Source: Microlunatus flavus (lineage in GTDB: Bacteria; Actinomycetota; Actinomycetes; Propionibacteriales; Propionibacteriaceae). Taken from it: 64,000 bases of DNA. The notes under the pieces are model-generated. The model made no database searches and had not been told where the DNA came from. It saw only the letters and a list, made by a program, of their open reading frames with translations. The position numbers and the translations under genes are program-made. Shown in pieces: positions 17,053 through 25,631 of this stretch. The stretch's first letter is position 1, and each line of letters starts with the position of its first letter. The stretch covers positions 265,615 to 329,614 of the forward strand of contig NZ_FOFA01000005.1 in NCBI RefSeq assembly GCF_900110855.1. The letters run 5' to 3'.

Positions 17053-18171
17053 CTAGGCGGCGCGCACGGGCGCGGGAGGCACGAGCCGCTCCGCGCGGTA
17101 GCGGTCGAAGAGGTCGGTGAACGCCCGCTCCGTACGCCGGTAGGACAGGAAGCCCGCCTCGCGGCTCTTGCTCATGTCGGTGACGACCTCCATGGGGCGG
17201 CCGAGGTCGGCGTCGGTGTGCCACCAGGAGGCCAGCCGGGTGATGTCGGCCTCGACGAGGCCGTGACGCTCGGCGATGTCGGCCCACGCCCCCTCGTAGC
17301 GCGTCAGCTGCTCCTCGAACGGCTGCGGCTCACCCTCGGGCCCCTGGACGCGCGCCGCGTCGACGCCCAGGTGGGCAGCGAGGCGCGGCCACATCCAGCG
17401 CCAGCGGAAGACGTCCCCGTTGACGATGTTGAACGGCTCGTCCGCGCCGGCGGGGTCGGTCGAAGCCCAGACCATCTGCTCGGCGAGCAGGCCGGCGTCG
17501 GTCATGTCGGTCAGGCCGTTCCACTGCGCCTCGCTGCCCGGGAACACGAAGGGCAGGTCGAGCTCGTTCGTGAGCGTGGCGGCGACGGCGATGGTCAGGC
17601 CCATGTTCATGGCGTTGCCGACCGCGTAGCCGATGACCGTGTGCGAGCGGTGCACCGACCACGTGAAGCCCTGCCGCTCGGCGGCGGCGAAGAGCTCGTC
17701 CTCCTGCGCGTAGTAGAAGTTCGGGGTCTCCAGGCGGGGCTCGTCCTCGTGGAACGGCGTGTCGGGGACCTTGCCCTGCGCGTACGCCTCGAACGGGCCG
17801 AGGTAGTGCTTGAGCCCGGTCACGAGGGCCACGTGCTGCAGCGGTGCGTGGGCCAGCGCGGCGAGCAGGTCGCGGACCATGCCGCCGTTGACCGTGATGT
17901 TCTCCGCCTCGGTGTCCTGGCGCTGCCAGGCGGTGAAGAAGACGTGCGTCGGGCGGTGCTCCGCGAGCGCCGTGCGCAGGCTCTCGACCTCGCGCAGGTT
18001 CGCCGCGACACCGGTGACGCCGGTCCGCGCGGAGCCACCCCGCGACAGCGCCAGGACCTCCCAGCCCTCGTCGAGCAGCTGGTCGACCAGGGCGGTGCCG
18101 GTGATGCCGCTAGCCCCGACGACCAAGGCGGTGCGGGGCTCGGCGGGGGCGGTCTGCTGGAGTTCGCTCAC
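17053..18171 (-). CDS. PRISE-like atypical SDR (enone reductase family)
   Basis: The 372-residue protein has a Rossmann motif GASGITG (residues 19-25) and the two signatures of the progesterone 5-beta-reductase/iridoid synthase-like group: KHYLGPF with Lys121 and NFYYAQED with Tyr153. The Lys-Tyr spacing of 32 equals that of the plant enzymes. The family reduces activated C=C bonds of enones with NADPH. The GTG at 18169-18171 was chosen because it begins ~18 residues before the Rossmann motif; earlier codons look non-coding. Nine bases separate it from yggS, so they may be co-transcribed. The substrate is unknown. Confidence 0.87.
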   Translation of the reverse strand: MSELQQTAPAEPRTALVVGASGITGTALVDQLLDEGWEVLALSRGGSARTGVTGVAANLREVESLRTALAEHRPTHVFFTAWQRQDTEAENITVNGGMVRDLLAALAHAPLQHVALVTGLKHYLGPFEAYAQGKVPDTPFHEDEPRLETPNFYYAQEDELFAAAERQGFTWSVHRSHTVIGYAVGNAMNMGLTIAVAATLTNELDLPFVFPGSEAQWNGLTDMTDAGLLAEQMVWASTDPAGADEPFNIVNGDVFRWRWMWPRLAAHLGVDAARVQGPEGEPQPFEEQLTRYEGAWADIAERHGLVEADITRLASWWHTDADLGRPMEVVTDMSKSREAGFLSYRRTERAFTDLFDRYRAERLVPPAPVRAA

Positions 18172-18293
18172 CCCTGCCCAACCGGCGCCCGGCACGCGGC
18201 ATTCCACGCCGGCCGCGGTTAAGGTGCTCGCAACCCGGCGCGGAACCGTCCGTGCGGGCCCGACGACGCGCTCGACGAAGGAGCACCGCGGCC

Positions 18294-19007
18294 TTGTCCG
18301 ACCTGCGCACGCTGCACGAGGAGCTCGTGGCCGTCGTCCTCGTGGGACGCGACCTCGACCAGGTCCTCGCCGAGATCGTCGGGGTCGCCCGGCGCGGGAT
18401 GCCCGGCGCCGAAGCGGTGTCGATCACGCTGATCCGGGGCGACGAGCCGTACACCGCCGCCCACGACGGCCAGATGGCGCTCGACGCCGACGAGCTGCAG
18501 TACGAGCGCGGCTACGGCCCCTGCATGGACGCGGGCCGGTCGGGCCAGGTGTTCCTCGTCGAGGACATGGCCGCCGAAGACCGCTGGCCGGACTACAGCC
18601 GCCACGCCGCCGAGCACGGCGTCGGGAGCTCGCTGTCGGTCCCGCTGCCCTTCCAGGGCACCCGGATCGGCGGCCTCAACACCTACTCGTCGCGACCGCA
18701 CGCCTTCGGCGAGGAGGACGTGGAGGTCGCCGAGGAGATCGCGCTGTGGACGGCGTACGCGATCGGCACGGCCGCGGCCGCTGCGGTGTCGGTCGACGAC
18801 GCCGCTCAGATGCGCTCCGCGATGCTGCACCGCTCCGTCATCGAGCAGGCCAAAGGCATCCTCATGGAGCGGTACAAGATCACCGCCGACCCGGCCTTCA
18901 CCCTGCTGTCGCGCTCGTCCCAGCGCACCGGGACCAAGCTCCGCGCGGTGGCCGACGCCCTCGTCCGCACCGGCACCCTGCCCGGGACCGAGGACCAGCC
19001 CCGCTAG
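18294..19007 (+). CDS. GAF-ANTAR domain regulator
   Basis: The 237-residue protein has an N-terminal GAF sensor domain (about residues 20-160, YERGYGPCMDAGRSGQVFLVEDM) and a C-terminal ANTAR domain (about 170-225, IEQAKGILMERYKITADPAFTLLSRSSQ). ANTAR domains bind paired RNA hairpins and act as antiterminators, so a signal sensed by GAF would alter transcript elongation at unknown targets. An AAGGAG ten bases before the TTG at 18294 favours that start over an in-frame GTG at 18252. Its TAG overlaps the convergent TAG of the VWA gene in a shared CTAG. Confidence 0.88.
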   Translation: MSDLRTLHEELVAVVLVGRDLDQVLAEIVGVARRGMPGAEAVSITLIRGDEPYTAAHDGQMALDADELQYERGYGPCMDAGRSGQVFLVEDMAAEDRWPDYSRHAAEHGVGSSLSVPLPFQGTRIGGLNTYSSRPHAFGEEDVEVAEEIALWTAYAIGTAAAAAVSVDDAAQMRSAMLHRSVIEQAKGILMERYKITADPAFTLLSRSSQRTGTKLRAVADALVRTGTLPGTEDQPR

Positions 19008-19999
19008 GGCCAGCGGGCCCCGAGCGACACCATCCCGAGCGCCGCGAGGATCGCGAACGCGAGGCCCAGGCCGGCGTAGCGCGAGGTGACCTCCTTGTCG
19101 ATCTTCTCCGTGCCGACCGAGCTGCCGATGTCGCGGTAGACGTCCTTGAGCTGGCCGGCGGACGTCGCCGTGTACGCGGTGCCGCCCGAGATCCGCGACA
19201 CCCGGGCCAGCTCGGCCCGGTCGACCGGGACGGGCTCGCGCCGGCCGCCGATGTCGATGTAGCCGTCGGGGGTGCCGTACGCGATCGTGTAGATCGGCAC
19301 GCTCTGGGCCTTGGCCTGCTGGGCGGCCTCGTCGGACGGGCGGCCGATCTGGGTCTTGCCGTCGCTCAGCAGCACGATGCGGGCCGGGGCGACCGAGTTG
19401 GGGTCTCCCGGGTCCGGCGGGACCTGGGCCAGCGCGGCCAGCGAGGTGTAGATGCCCTCGCCGATCGCGGTCGACGCCTTGGGCTGCAGGCTCTGGATCG
19501 CCGCGGTCGCCGCGCCCCGGTCCTGCGTCGGCGGCACGAGGGTGGTCGCGGTGCCCGCGAAGGACACGACCGACACGTTGAACTTCGGCGGCAGCGAGTT
19601 GACGAAGCCCTCCGCCGCCGACTTGGCCGCGTCGAGCCGGTTCGGCTGGACGTCGGTCGCCTCCATCGACAGCGAGACGTCGATCGTGACGACGATCGTC
19701 GCGCGCTCGCGCGGCACCGACACCTCGCCCTTCGGCTTCGCGTACGCGATCGTCAGCGTGAGCAGGCTCAGGATCGACAGGCCCACGGCGACGTGGCGCA
19801 GCCAGGTGCGGTCGCGCGGGATCACCAGGTCGAACATCGTGCGCGCGATCCGGGCGTTGCGCTTGCGCTTGCGGTTGACCAGGAACAGGTAGAGCCCCAC
19901 CAGCGCCGGGATGAGCAGCAGCCACCAGAGCCGGACCGGCTCCAGGAAGGAGAGCAGGGGGGTCAGCAGCGGGGTCAGGGCGAGCGGTTGGAGGATCAC
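19004..19999 (-). CDS. VWA domain membrane protein (BatA-like, second copy)
   Basis: This 331-residue protein has an N-terminal membrane segment (WWLLLIPALVGLYLFLV), a second one near residue 65, a von Willebrand factor A domain with MIDAS motif DVSLS and a metal-site Thr/Asp region (LLSDGKTQIG), and a C-terminal membrane helix (LGLAFAILAALGMVSLG). It is the last gene of the moxR operon and overlaps the upstream VWA gene by GTGA. VWA proteins of such operons work with the MoxR ATPase in metal insertion, folding or envelope stress; the client is unknown. Confidence 0.88.
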   Translation of the reverse strand: MILQPLALTPLLTPLLSFLEPVRLWWLLLIPALVGLYLFLVNRKRKRNARIARTMFDLVIPRDRTWLRHVAVGLSILSLLTLTIAYAKPKGEVSVPRERATIVVTIDVSLSMEATDVQPNRLDAAKSAAEGFVNSLPPKFNVSVVSFAGTATTLVPPTQDRGAATAAIQSLQPKASTAIGEGIYTSLAALAQVPPDPGDPNSVAPARIVLLSDGKTQIGRPSDEAAQQAKAQSVPIYTIAYGTPDGYIDIGGRREPVPVDRAELARVSRISGGTAYTATSAGQLKDVYRDIGSSVGTEKIDKEVTSRYAGLGLAFAILAALGMVSLGARWP

Positions 20000-21012
20000 G
20001 GCCACTTCGCCCCCAGCGAGATCGCGCCGAGCGCGGCGAGGACGGCGAAGGCGAGGCCGAAGCCGGCGAACTGCGCGGTCACCTCGCGGTCGGCCTTCTC
20101 GTAGCCGACCTCGGAGGAGATGTTCTCGTAGACGGTGCGCAGCTGGTCGGGCGTCGCCGCGGTGAAGTACTGCCCGCCGCTGATCTGCGCGATCTGCTGC
20201 ATCTGCTCCTTGTCGACCGGCACCGGGTTGCGCTGGCCGTCGAGGTCGACGTAGCCGTTCTCCGTGCCGTACGCGATCGTGTAGACCGGCACGCCGGCCT
20301 TCTTGGCGTCGGCCGCGGCCTGCTGCGGGGCGCGCCCCTGCTGGTTGGTGCCGTCGCTGAGCAGCACGATCGCGCCGGGCGCGGGCTCGTCGGGGTGGTC
20401 GGGGTCCTTCGGCGCCTGCTGCAGGGCGGCCATCGCGGTGTCGATGCCCGCGCCGATGGCCGTCGAGTCCTGCAGCTTGATGCTGTTGATCGCGTTGGCG
20501 ACCGTGCTGTGCTGCAGCGTCGGCGGCACGAGGATCGACGTCGCCCCGGCCATCGAGACGACCGAGACGTTGTACTTCTCGGGCAGCTCGTTCACGAAGC
20601 CCACCGCGGCCTGCTTGGCCGCGTCGAGCCGGTTCGGCGGCACGTCGGTCGCCTGCATCGACAGCGACGCGTCGATGACGAGCACGACGGTCGCGCGCTC
20701 GCGCGGCACGTTGACCTGGGTCGTCGGTTGCGCGAACGCGGTGGTCAGCGTGATGAGGCTGAGCAGCGACAGCGCAACCGCCAGGTGGCGGCGCCACTGC
20801 GACTGCCGCGGGATGACCACGTCCAGCATCGACGTGTTCGTGAAGCGCATGCCGCGACGGTTCTTGCGCCGGGTCGCCAGCACGTACGCCGCGACCAGCA
20901 CCGGGATGGCCGCCAGCCAGGCCAGCCGCCGCGGCACCTCGAAGTCGATCTTGCTGAAGAAGGTCCAGACGTCGGTGAAGACGTTCAGGCCGACGAGCTC
21001 GAGCGGCGTCAC
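19996..21012 (-). CDS. VWA domain membrane protein (BatA-like, first copy)
   Basis: The 338-residue protein is closely similar to its downstream neighbour: an N-terminal membrane helix (LAWLAAIPVLVAAYVLA), MIDAS motif DASLS, LLSDGTNQQG and a C-terminal membrane helix. The start is a GTG at 21010-21012 that overlaps the DUF58 stop as GTGA. The pair evidently arose by tandem duplication. The VWA domain between two membrane anchors should face outward or lie at the membrane surface. Confidence 0.88.
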   Translation of the reverse strand: MTPLELVGLNVFTDVWTFFSKIDFEVPRRLAWLAAIPVLVAAYVLATRRKNRRGMRFTNTSMLDVVIPRQSQWRRHLAVALSLLSLITLTTAFAQPTTQVNVPRERATVVLVIDASLSMQATDVPPNRLDAAKQAAVGFVNELPEKYNVSVVSMAGATSILVPPTLQHSTVANAINSIKLQDSTAIGAGIDTAMAALQQAPKDPDHPDEPAPGAIVLLSDGTNQQGRAPQQAAADAKKAGVPVYTIAYGTENGYVDLDGQRNPVPVDKEQMQQIAQISGGQYFTAATPDQLRTVYENISSEVGYEKADREVTAQFAGFGLAFAVLAALGAISLGAKWP

Positions 21013-22088
21013 TTCGTCACCCCCGTGGGCGGCGCGTGCAGCATGCTCGCCACGCGGCGGTAGGCCAGCACGAAGCGGGCGATGTCGGCGACCCAGTCGC
21101 GGTCGGTGCGCAGCTGGATGTGGCCCACGCCGGCACGGCGCAGGGAGATGCGGATGCGCTCCCGCTGCGCGGAGCTGGCGGCGTCCATGCGGGCGCGGGC
21201 GTCCGGGTCGGCGGTGTTCACGTAGCGCTCGAAGTCGGTCTCGGGGTCGCGGATGAGCATGTCGCCGACGTTGGGGAACTCGATCTCGCGGCGGTCGACG
21301 ACCTCGATGGCCAGCACCTGGTTGCGCACGGCGAGGCGACGCATCGACCGCTCCCACTCCGGCGGCTCGTTCGGGTCGAGCTCGTGGTCGCCGGGGGTCA
21401 GGAAGTCGGAGACGACGACCCGGAGACCGCGCCGGCGCTGGGCGCGCGACATCTGCTCGACGGCGTTGGCCAGCGTCATCGGGCCGGTCGCGTGGTCGGG
21501 CACGAAGGGCTCGGTGAGCATCGTCCGCAGCAGCCCGTACAGGGCGGAGCGGCCCGAGCGCGCGGGCAGCCGGCGCAGCTTGTCGGGCTTCATGACGTAA
21601 CCGCCGAAGCGGTCGCCCATCTTCTGCGACAGGAAGCCGATGGTGGCGATCGCGGCGATGCCGAGGTCGCGCTTGGTGACGCCCTCGGTGCCCCAGTTCA
21701 TCGACGGGGTGACGTCGAGCAGCGCCCAGACCTCGAGCTCGCGGTCGGAGACGGTGTCGCGCACGTACGGCACGGTCGTGCGGGCCGTCACGGCCCAGTC
21801 GATCTTGCGGACGTCGTCCTCACCGGCGATGTAGAGGCGTGCGTCGTTGGCCTCCGAGCCGGGCCCGGGCAGCAGCCCGAGGTGGTCGCCGTGCAGGTAG
21901 CCCTCGAGCCGGCGCACGATCGTCAGCTCGAGACGGCGCAGCGCCGCCTCGGGGGCGAGCTTGTTGAGCGGGATGGTGGCGCGGGTGGGCGTGCCGAGCA
22001 CCGAGGAGACCGCGCCGGCGTCGCGCGGGGGCACGCCGGACCGCACGGGCGGCGGGCCCGCGGGTGGTCCGAAGGAGGGAGCGGCCAT
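21009..22088 (-). CDS. DUF58 domain protein
   Basis: The 359-residue protein has the DUF58 core, with the signature EDDVRKIDWAVTARTTVPYVRD and a VWA-like region starting at VWALLDVTPSM. DUF58 proteins are partners of MoxR ATPases. The N-terminal 25 residues are Pro/Gly-rich. The ATG at 22086-22088 is the only reasonable start, although it has no Shine-Dalgarno; translation may depend on coupling to moxR, which ends 14 bases upstream. The stop overlaps the VWA start. Confidence 0.88.
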   Translation of the reverse strand: MAAPSFGPPAGPPPVRSGVPPRDAGAVSSVLGTPTRATIPLNKLAPEAALRRLELTIVRRLEGYLHGDHLGLLPGPGSEANDARLYIAGEDDVRKIDWAVTARTTVPYVRDTVSDRELEVWALLDVTPSMNWGTEGVTKRDLGIAAIATIGFLSQKMGDRFGGYVMKPDKLRRLPARSGRSALYGLLRTMLTEPFVPDHATGPMTLANAVEQMSRAQRRRGLRVVVSDFLTPGDHELDPNEPPEWERSMRRLAVRNQVLAIEVVDRREIEFPNVGDMLIRDPETDFERYVNTADPDARARMDAASSAQRERIRISLRRAGVGHIQLRTDRDWVADIARFVLAYRRVASMLHAPPTGVTK

Positions 22089-22102
22089 GGGGAGGCTGCG
22101 GC

Positions 22103-23341
22103 TCAGCCGAAGTCCCGCGACGGCGGGTACGGCGCGACGGGACGACCGGACGGCGGCGGGAAGGCGCCGTTGGCCGGGCCGCCGTTCTGCGGCGCGCGGC
22201 CCTGCGGGACGCCCTGGCCGCTGCCGTTCGCCTGGGGCTGCGGCTGTCCCGGCTGACCCTGGGGAGCCTGCTGGCCCTGCCAGACCGGCGTGGGCGGCGG
22301 GACCATGGCGACGATCCGCTCGATCACCTGCGCGGGCGAGATGTTGTCGGCGATGGCGTCGAAGCCGAGCGTCAGGCGGTGCGCCATGACGTCCTTGGCC
22401 ACGGCCTGCACGTCGGTGGGCAGCACGTAGTCGCGCCCGTGGATCAGGGCGAGCGCGCGGGCCGCGGCGACCAGGCCGAGCGTGGCGCGGGGGCTGCAGC
22501 CGATCTGGATGACCGACGTGAGGTCGGGCAGGTTGAACTCGGCCGGCGTCCGCGTCGCCAGCACGAGGCGCACGACGTACTCGGCGACGAGGTTGTGCAC
22601 GAACACCTCGCTCGCCTGGCGCTGCAGCGTGCGGACCAGGTCGGGGTCGAGGACCGGGCGCGCCTCGGGCGGGTCGACGCTCATCCGGCGGAGGATCTCG
22701 AACTCCTCGTTGCCGCGCGGGTAGGGCACGTCGACCTTGAGCAGGAAGCGGTCGCGCTGCGCCTCGGGCAGCGGGTAGACGCCCTCGGACTCCACCGGGT
22801 TCTGCGTCGCCAGCACGATGAACGGCTGCGGCACCGGGTAGGTCGTGCCGCCGATGGAGACCTGCTTCTCGGCCATCAGCTCGAGCATCGCGGCCTGCAC
22901 CTTGGCCGGCGCGCGGTTGATCTCGTCGGCCAGGACGAAGTTGACGAAGACCGGGCCGAGCTCGACGTCGAACGTCTCCTGGCTGGCCTTGTAGATCCGG
23001 GTGCCGACGATGTCGGAGGGCACGAGGTCCGGGGTGAACTGGATGCGGGAGAAGGAGCCGCCGACGACCGTGGCGAAGCTGCGCACCGCCAGCGTCTTCG
23101 CGACGCCGGGCACGCCCTCCAGGAGGATGTGGCCCTTGGCCAGCAGCCCGACCATCAGCTGCTCGACCATGTGCTCCTGGCCGACGATGACGCGCTGCAC
23201 CTGGCTGATCGCCTCGCCGAGGAGCCGCGACGCCTCGGCGGGCTCCAGGCCGTGCCGGCTCGCCGTGGCCGTGCCGCCGGGGCCCGCGCTCGGGCTGGCG
23301 GCGGACGAGCCGTTCGGCGCGCCGTAGCTGGGGCTGCTCAC
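22103..23341 (-). CDS. MoxR-type AAA+ ATPase
   Basis: The 412-residue AAA+ protein has Walker A GVPGVAKT, Walker B LADEINR, sensor region VLATQNPVESEG and arginine-finger region PEAQRDRFLLK. MoxR ATPases act as chaperones with VWA partners, which follow here in the same operon (DUF58, VWA, VWA). The last ~75 residues are a Pro/Gln/Gly-rich disordered tail, longer than usual. The GTG at 23339-23341 has GAGGAG eight bases upstream, set in a short TGAGTGAG repeat. Confidence 0.93.
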   Translation of the reverse strand: MSSPSYGAPNGSSAASPSAGPGGTATASRHGLEPAEASRLLGEAISQVQRVIVGQEHMVEQLMVGLLAKGHILLEGVPGVAKTLAVRSFATVVGGSFSRIQFTPDLVPSDIVGTRIYKASQETFDVELGPVFVNFVLADEINRAPAKVQAAMLELMAEKQVSIGGTTYPVPQPFIVLATQNPVESEGVYPLPEAQRDRFLLKVDVPYPRGNEEFEILRRMSVDPPEARPVLDPDLVRTLQRQASEVFVHNLVAEYVVRLVLATRTPAEFNLPDLTSVIQIGCSPRATLGLVAAARALALIHGRDYVLPTDVQAVAKDVMAHRLTLGFDAIADNISPAQVIERIVAMVPPPTPVWQGQQAPQGQPGQPQPQANGSGQGVPQGRAPQNGGPANGAFPPPSGRPVAPYPPSRDFG

Positions 23342-23680
23342 TCACTCACTCCTCAGGACACGAGAGCCGGGGACTGGACGGGTTAGGGACGCGAGCCCCG
23401 GACGGACGAGCTCGACAGCACGCAGAGCACGTCGTCCCCCGCCGGCAGGCCCGCACAGTCTCGCAGACCAGTGGTTCCAGCGTAGGCGGCGCGATCCGGC
23501 AGACCAGGAGTTCACAGGTGCTCCATAGCCACGGCCGGGAGCGCGGCCAGACGTCCAGCGCACGCTCGAGCGGCAGGGGCCGGACCTGCGCGCCTCCTAG
23601 ACTGTCTGCGCCTGCGGTTCCTCGCGGGCGGTGCGCCCCGAGGTCCACCCGTCCGTCGCTCGCCCCGCCGAGGAGGTGCC
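23342..23680. promoter_or_regulatory. Divergent region between moxR and a membrane-protein gene
   Basis: This 339-base region has no supported gene. It must hold the moxR operon promoter on the minus strand and a promoter for the plus-strand gene at 23681. A TAGACT hexamer at about 23598 could be a plus-strand -10 box, but I find no matching -35 at 17 bp. Confidence 0.35.
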
Positions 23681-24691
23681 GTGTCGTCCCCCTACTACGG
23701 TCCCTGGGACGCGGGCGACCCCGGGCAGCGACCTCCGGGCCAGCCCGGCAGCGCGCCGGCGGCGCCGCCCAACGTCGAGGCGATGCGCGCGTACGAGTCC
23801 GTGGACCCGTCCACCCTCGACGACGTCGTCGGCGTCAGCCCGCTGCTGCCCGACGACCCGCCCAAGGTCGGCGGCTACTGGCTCGACGCCCGGCTGCACG
23901 CCAGCTCCGCCGGCACCGCCTTCACCGCGCACTCCTCCGAGGAGACCGGCAGCGTCCCGGCGATGGTGCTGCTGCTCTCCGAGGGCGCCGCGGCCGACGC
24001 CGCCGCCCGCGACCGGCTGGCCGGCGAGGTCAACGAGATGCACATCGACACCGTGCTCGCGCGCGGTGGCCAGGGGCAGGACACCGGCCGGCTCGGACGC
24101 CGCTTCGTCGCCCCCGACACGCCCGTCGCACCCGACGGCAAGCAGGACGCGCCCTGGGTGGCCCTGGCGTACGACGGTTCGCCGGCGGCCGCGGCCGAGG
24201 CCCAGCGGGTGCTCGACGCCGTCGAGCTCGCCGCGCTCGAGCCGCTCGGCCTGCCGAAGGGGCCCGACTACGAGCTGCCCTGGATCAACCGCGTCCGCCC
24301 CGGGCTGGCGCGGCTGTGGCCGCTGCCCTGGCCCGGCCGCTACGACCGCGCGGGCTGGCGGACGATCCTCGTGTCCTGGCTGCTGATGCTGCTGCTGGCC
24401 GCGCTGGCCGTCCTCATCGCCATCCTCATCTTCCGCAACCAGCCGCCGCAGAGCCCGCCGCCGCCGGCCGACGGCACCGGCAGCCCGCCGCCGGCGTCCG
24501 CGAGCCCGCAGTCGGGCTCGCCGCAGCCCTCCCAGAGCGGCTCGCCGTCGCCGTCGCAGTCCGGGTCCCAGTCCGGCTCGCCGTCGGGGTCGCCCTCGCC
24601 GTCGGGCTCGCAGTCCGGCTCGCCCAGCGGGGGCCCCAGCCCGGGTGAGAGCGGCGAACCCGGCAGCCCGACCCCGCCCTCGCGACTCTGA
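23681..24691 (+). CDS. Single-pass membrane protein with Ser/Pro/Gly-rich tail, function unknown
   Basis: The 336-residue protein has an uncharacterised N-terminal region of about 220 residues, one strong membrane helix (residues 228-251, VSWLLMLLLAALAVLIAILIF) and an 85-residue tail made of SGSPS-like repeats. Trp/Pro/Arg-rich sequence before the helix and no signal peptide suggest the N-terminal part is cytoplasmic and the tail outside. AGGAGG at 23671-23676 supports the GTG start. It is divergent from moxR, so a link to that system is possible but unproven. Confidence 0.8.
   Translation: MSSPYYGPWDAGDPGQRPPGQPGSAPAAPPNVEAMRAYESVDPSTLDDVVGVSPLLPDDPPKVGGYWLDARLHASSAGTAFTAHSSEETGSVPAMVLLLSEGAAADAAARDRLAGEVNEMHIDTVLARGGQGQDTGRLGRRFVAPDTPVAPDGKQDAPWVALAYDGSPAAAAEAQRVLDAVELAALEPLGLPKGPDYELPWINRVRPGLARLWPLPWPGRYDRAGWRTILVSWLLMLLLAALAVLIAILIFRNQPPQSPPPPADGTGSPPPASASPQSGSPQPSQSGSPSPSQSGSQSGSPSGSPSPSGSQSGSPSGGPSPGESGEPGSPTPPSRL
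24471..24660 (+). repeat. Imperfect Ser-Pro-Gly coding repeat
   Basis: The 3' part of the preceding gene is built from imperfect short repeats of the type GGCTCGCCGTCG encoding SGSPS. Such tracts are prone to length variation and typically form flexible extracellular stalks. Confidence 0.7.
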
Positions 24692-24746
24692 GACGGCCCT
24701 GACGACAGTGACCACGATGACGACGACGACGGTGACGACGAGGACC

Positions 24747-25631
24747 ATGACGATCCACGAGCACGCCACCGCGGTCCCCGCCCTGGTCGCCTGCGACCTC
24801 GACGGCACGTTCCTCTCCCCCGACGGCACGGTGAGCGAGACCAACGCGCGCGCCGTCCGTGCGGCGCAGGAGGCCGGCATCCCGGTCGTCTTCGCCACCG
24901 GCCGTCCGGTCCGCTGGCTCGACGTCATCGCCGACCTGCCCGGGGCCCACCCCACCGTCATCGCGAGCAACGGAGCGGTCCTCTACGACCTCGGCTCGCG
25001 CCGGACGCTCGACCGCCTCTGCCTCGACCCGGACGTGGCGCTCGGCGCCGTCGCCTGCATCCGCGAGCACGTGCCGGACGCCGCCTTCGCCTTCGAGTCG
25101 GGCACGCACTTCGGCTACGAGCCGGCGTACCGCACCTGGGTGCCCGACACCGGGCAGGACCCGGACCTGCGCCACGGCAGCGTCGAGGAGCTCGCCCACG
25201 AGATCTCGGCGGTCAAGATGCTCGTCCAGAGCCAGGCGCTCGACGACGACGCGCTGCGCACGCAGGTCTCCGCGTGCGTCGGCGGGACCCTCACCGCCAC
25301 GAGCTCCACGGGCCGGGGCTACGGCCTCGTCGAGGTGAGCGCCCATGGCGTCGACAAGGCGAGCATGCTCGCGCGCACCTGCGCGCGCCTCGGCGTACCG
25401 GCCCGTCGCGTTGCCGCCTTCGGCGACATGCCGAATGATGTGAGCATGCTCAGCTGGGTCGGCATGCCGCGCGTCGTCGCGAACGCCCACCCCGCGCTGC
25501 TCGCCCTCGGCTTCCCCGTCGTCGGGGCCAACCACGAGTCCGGCGTCGGCACCACGATCCTCGACTGGGTGGCGTCGTGCCCCTCGCTCGACACGTCGCT
25601 GGAGCACGCCGGAGCCGTCGCACCCGCATGA
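24747..25631 (+). CDS. HAD superfamily (Cof-type, IIB) phosphatase
   Basis: The 294-residue protein has HAD motif I DLDGT (Asp17, Asp19), motif II-like ATGRP, Lys in the VDKAS segment (motif III) and motif IV GDMPNDVSML. The arrangement is that of Cof-type phosphatases acting on small phosphorylated metabolites. The start is uncertain: ATG at 24747 gives the usual distance to motif I, while ATG at 24717 lies in a run of ACG/ACC codons that looks like low-complexity sequence. Its stop overlaps the ATG of the next gene (ATGA). Confidence 0.87.
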   Translation: MTIHEHATAVPALVACDLDGTFLSPDGTVSETNARAVRAAQEAGIPVVFATGRPVRWLDVIADLPGAHPTVIASNGAVLYDLGSRRTLDRLCLDPDVALGAVACIREHVPDAAFAFESGTHFGYEPAYRTWVPDTGQDPDLRHGSVEELAHEISAVKMLVQSQALDDDALRTQVSACVGGTLTATSSTGRGYGLVEVSAHGVDKASMLARTCARLGVPARRVAAFGDMPNDVSMLSWVGMPRVVANAHPALLALGFPVVGANHESGVGTTILDWVASCPSLDTSLEHAGAVAPA

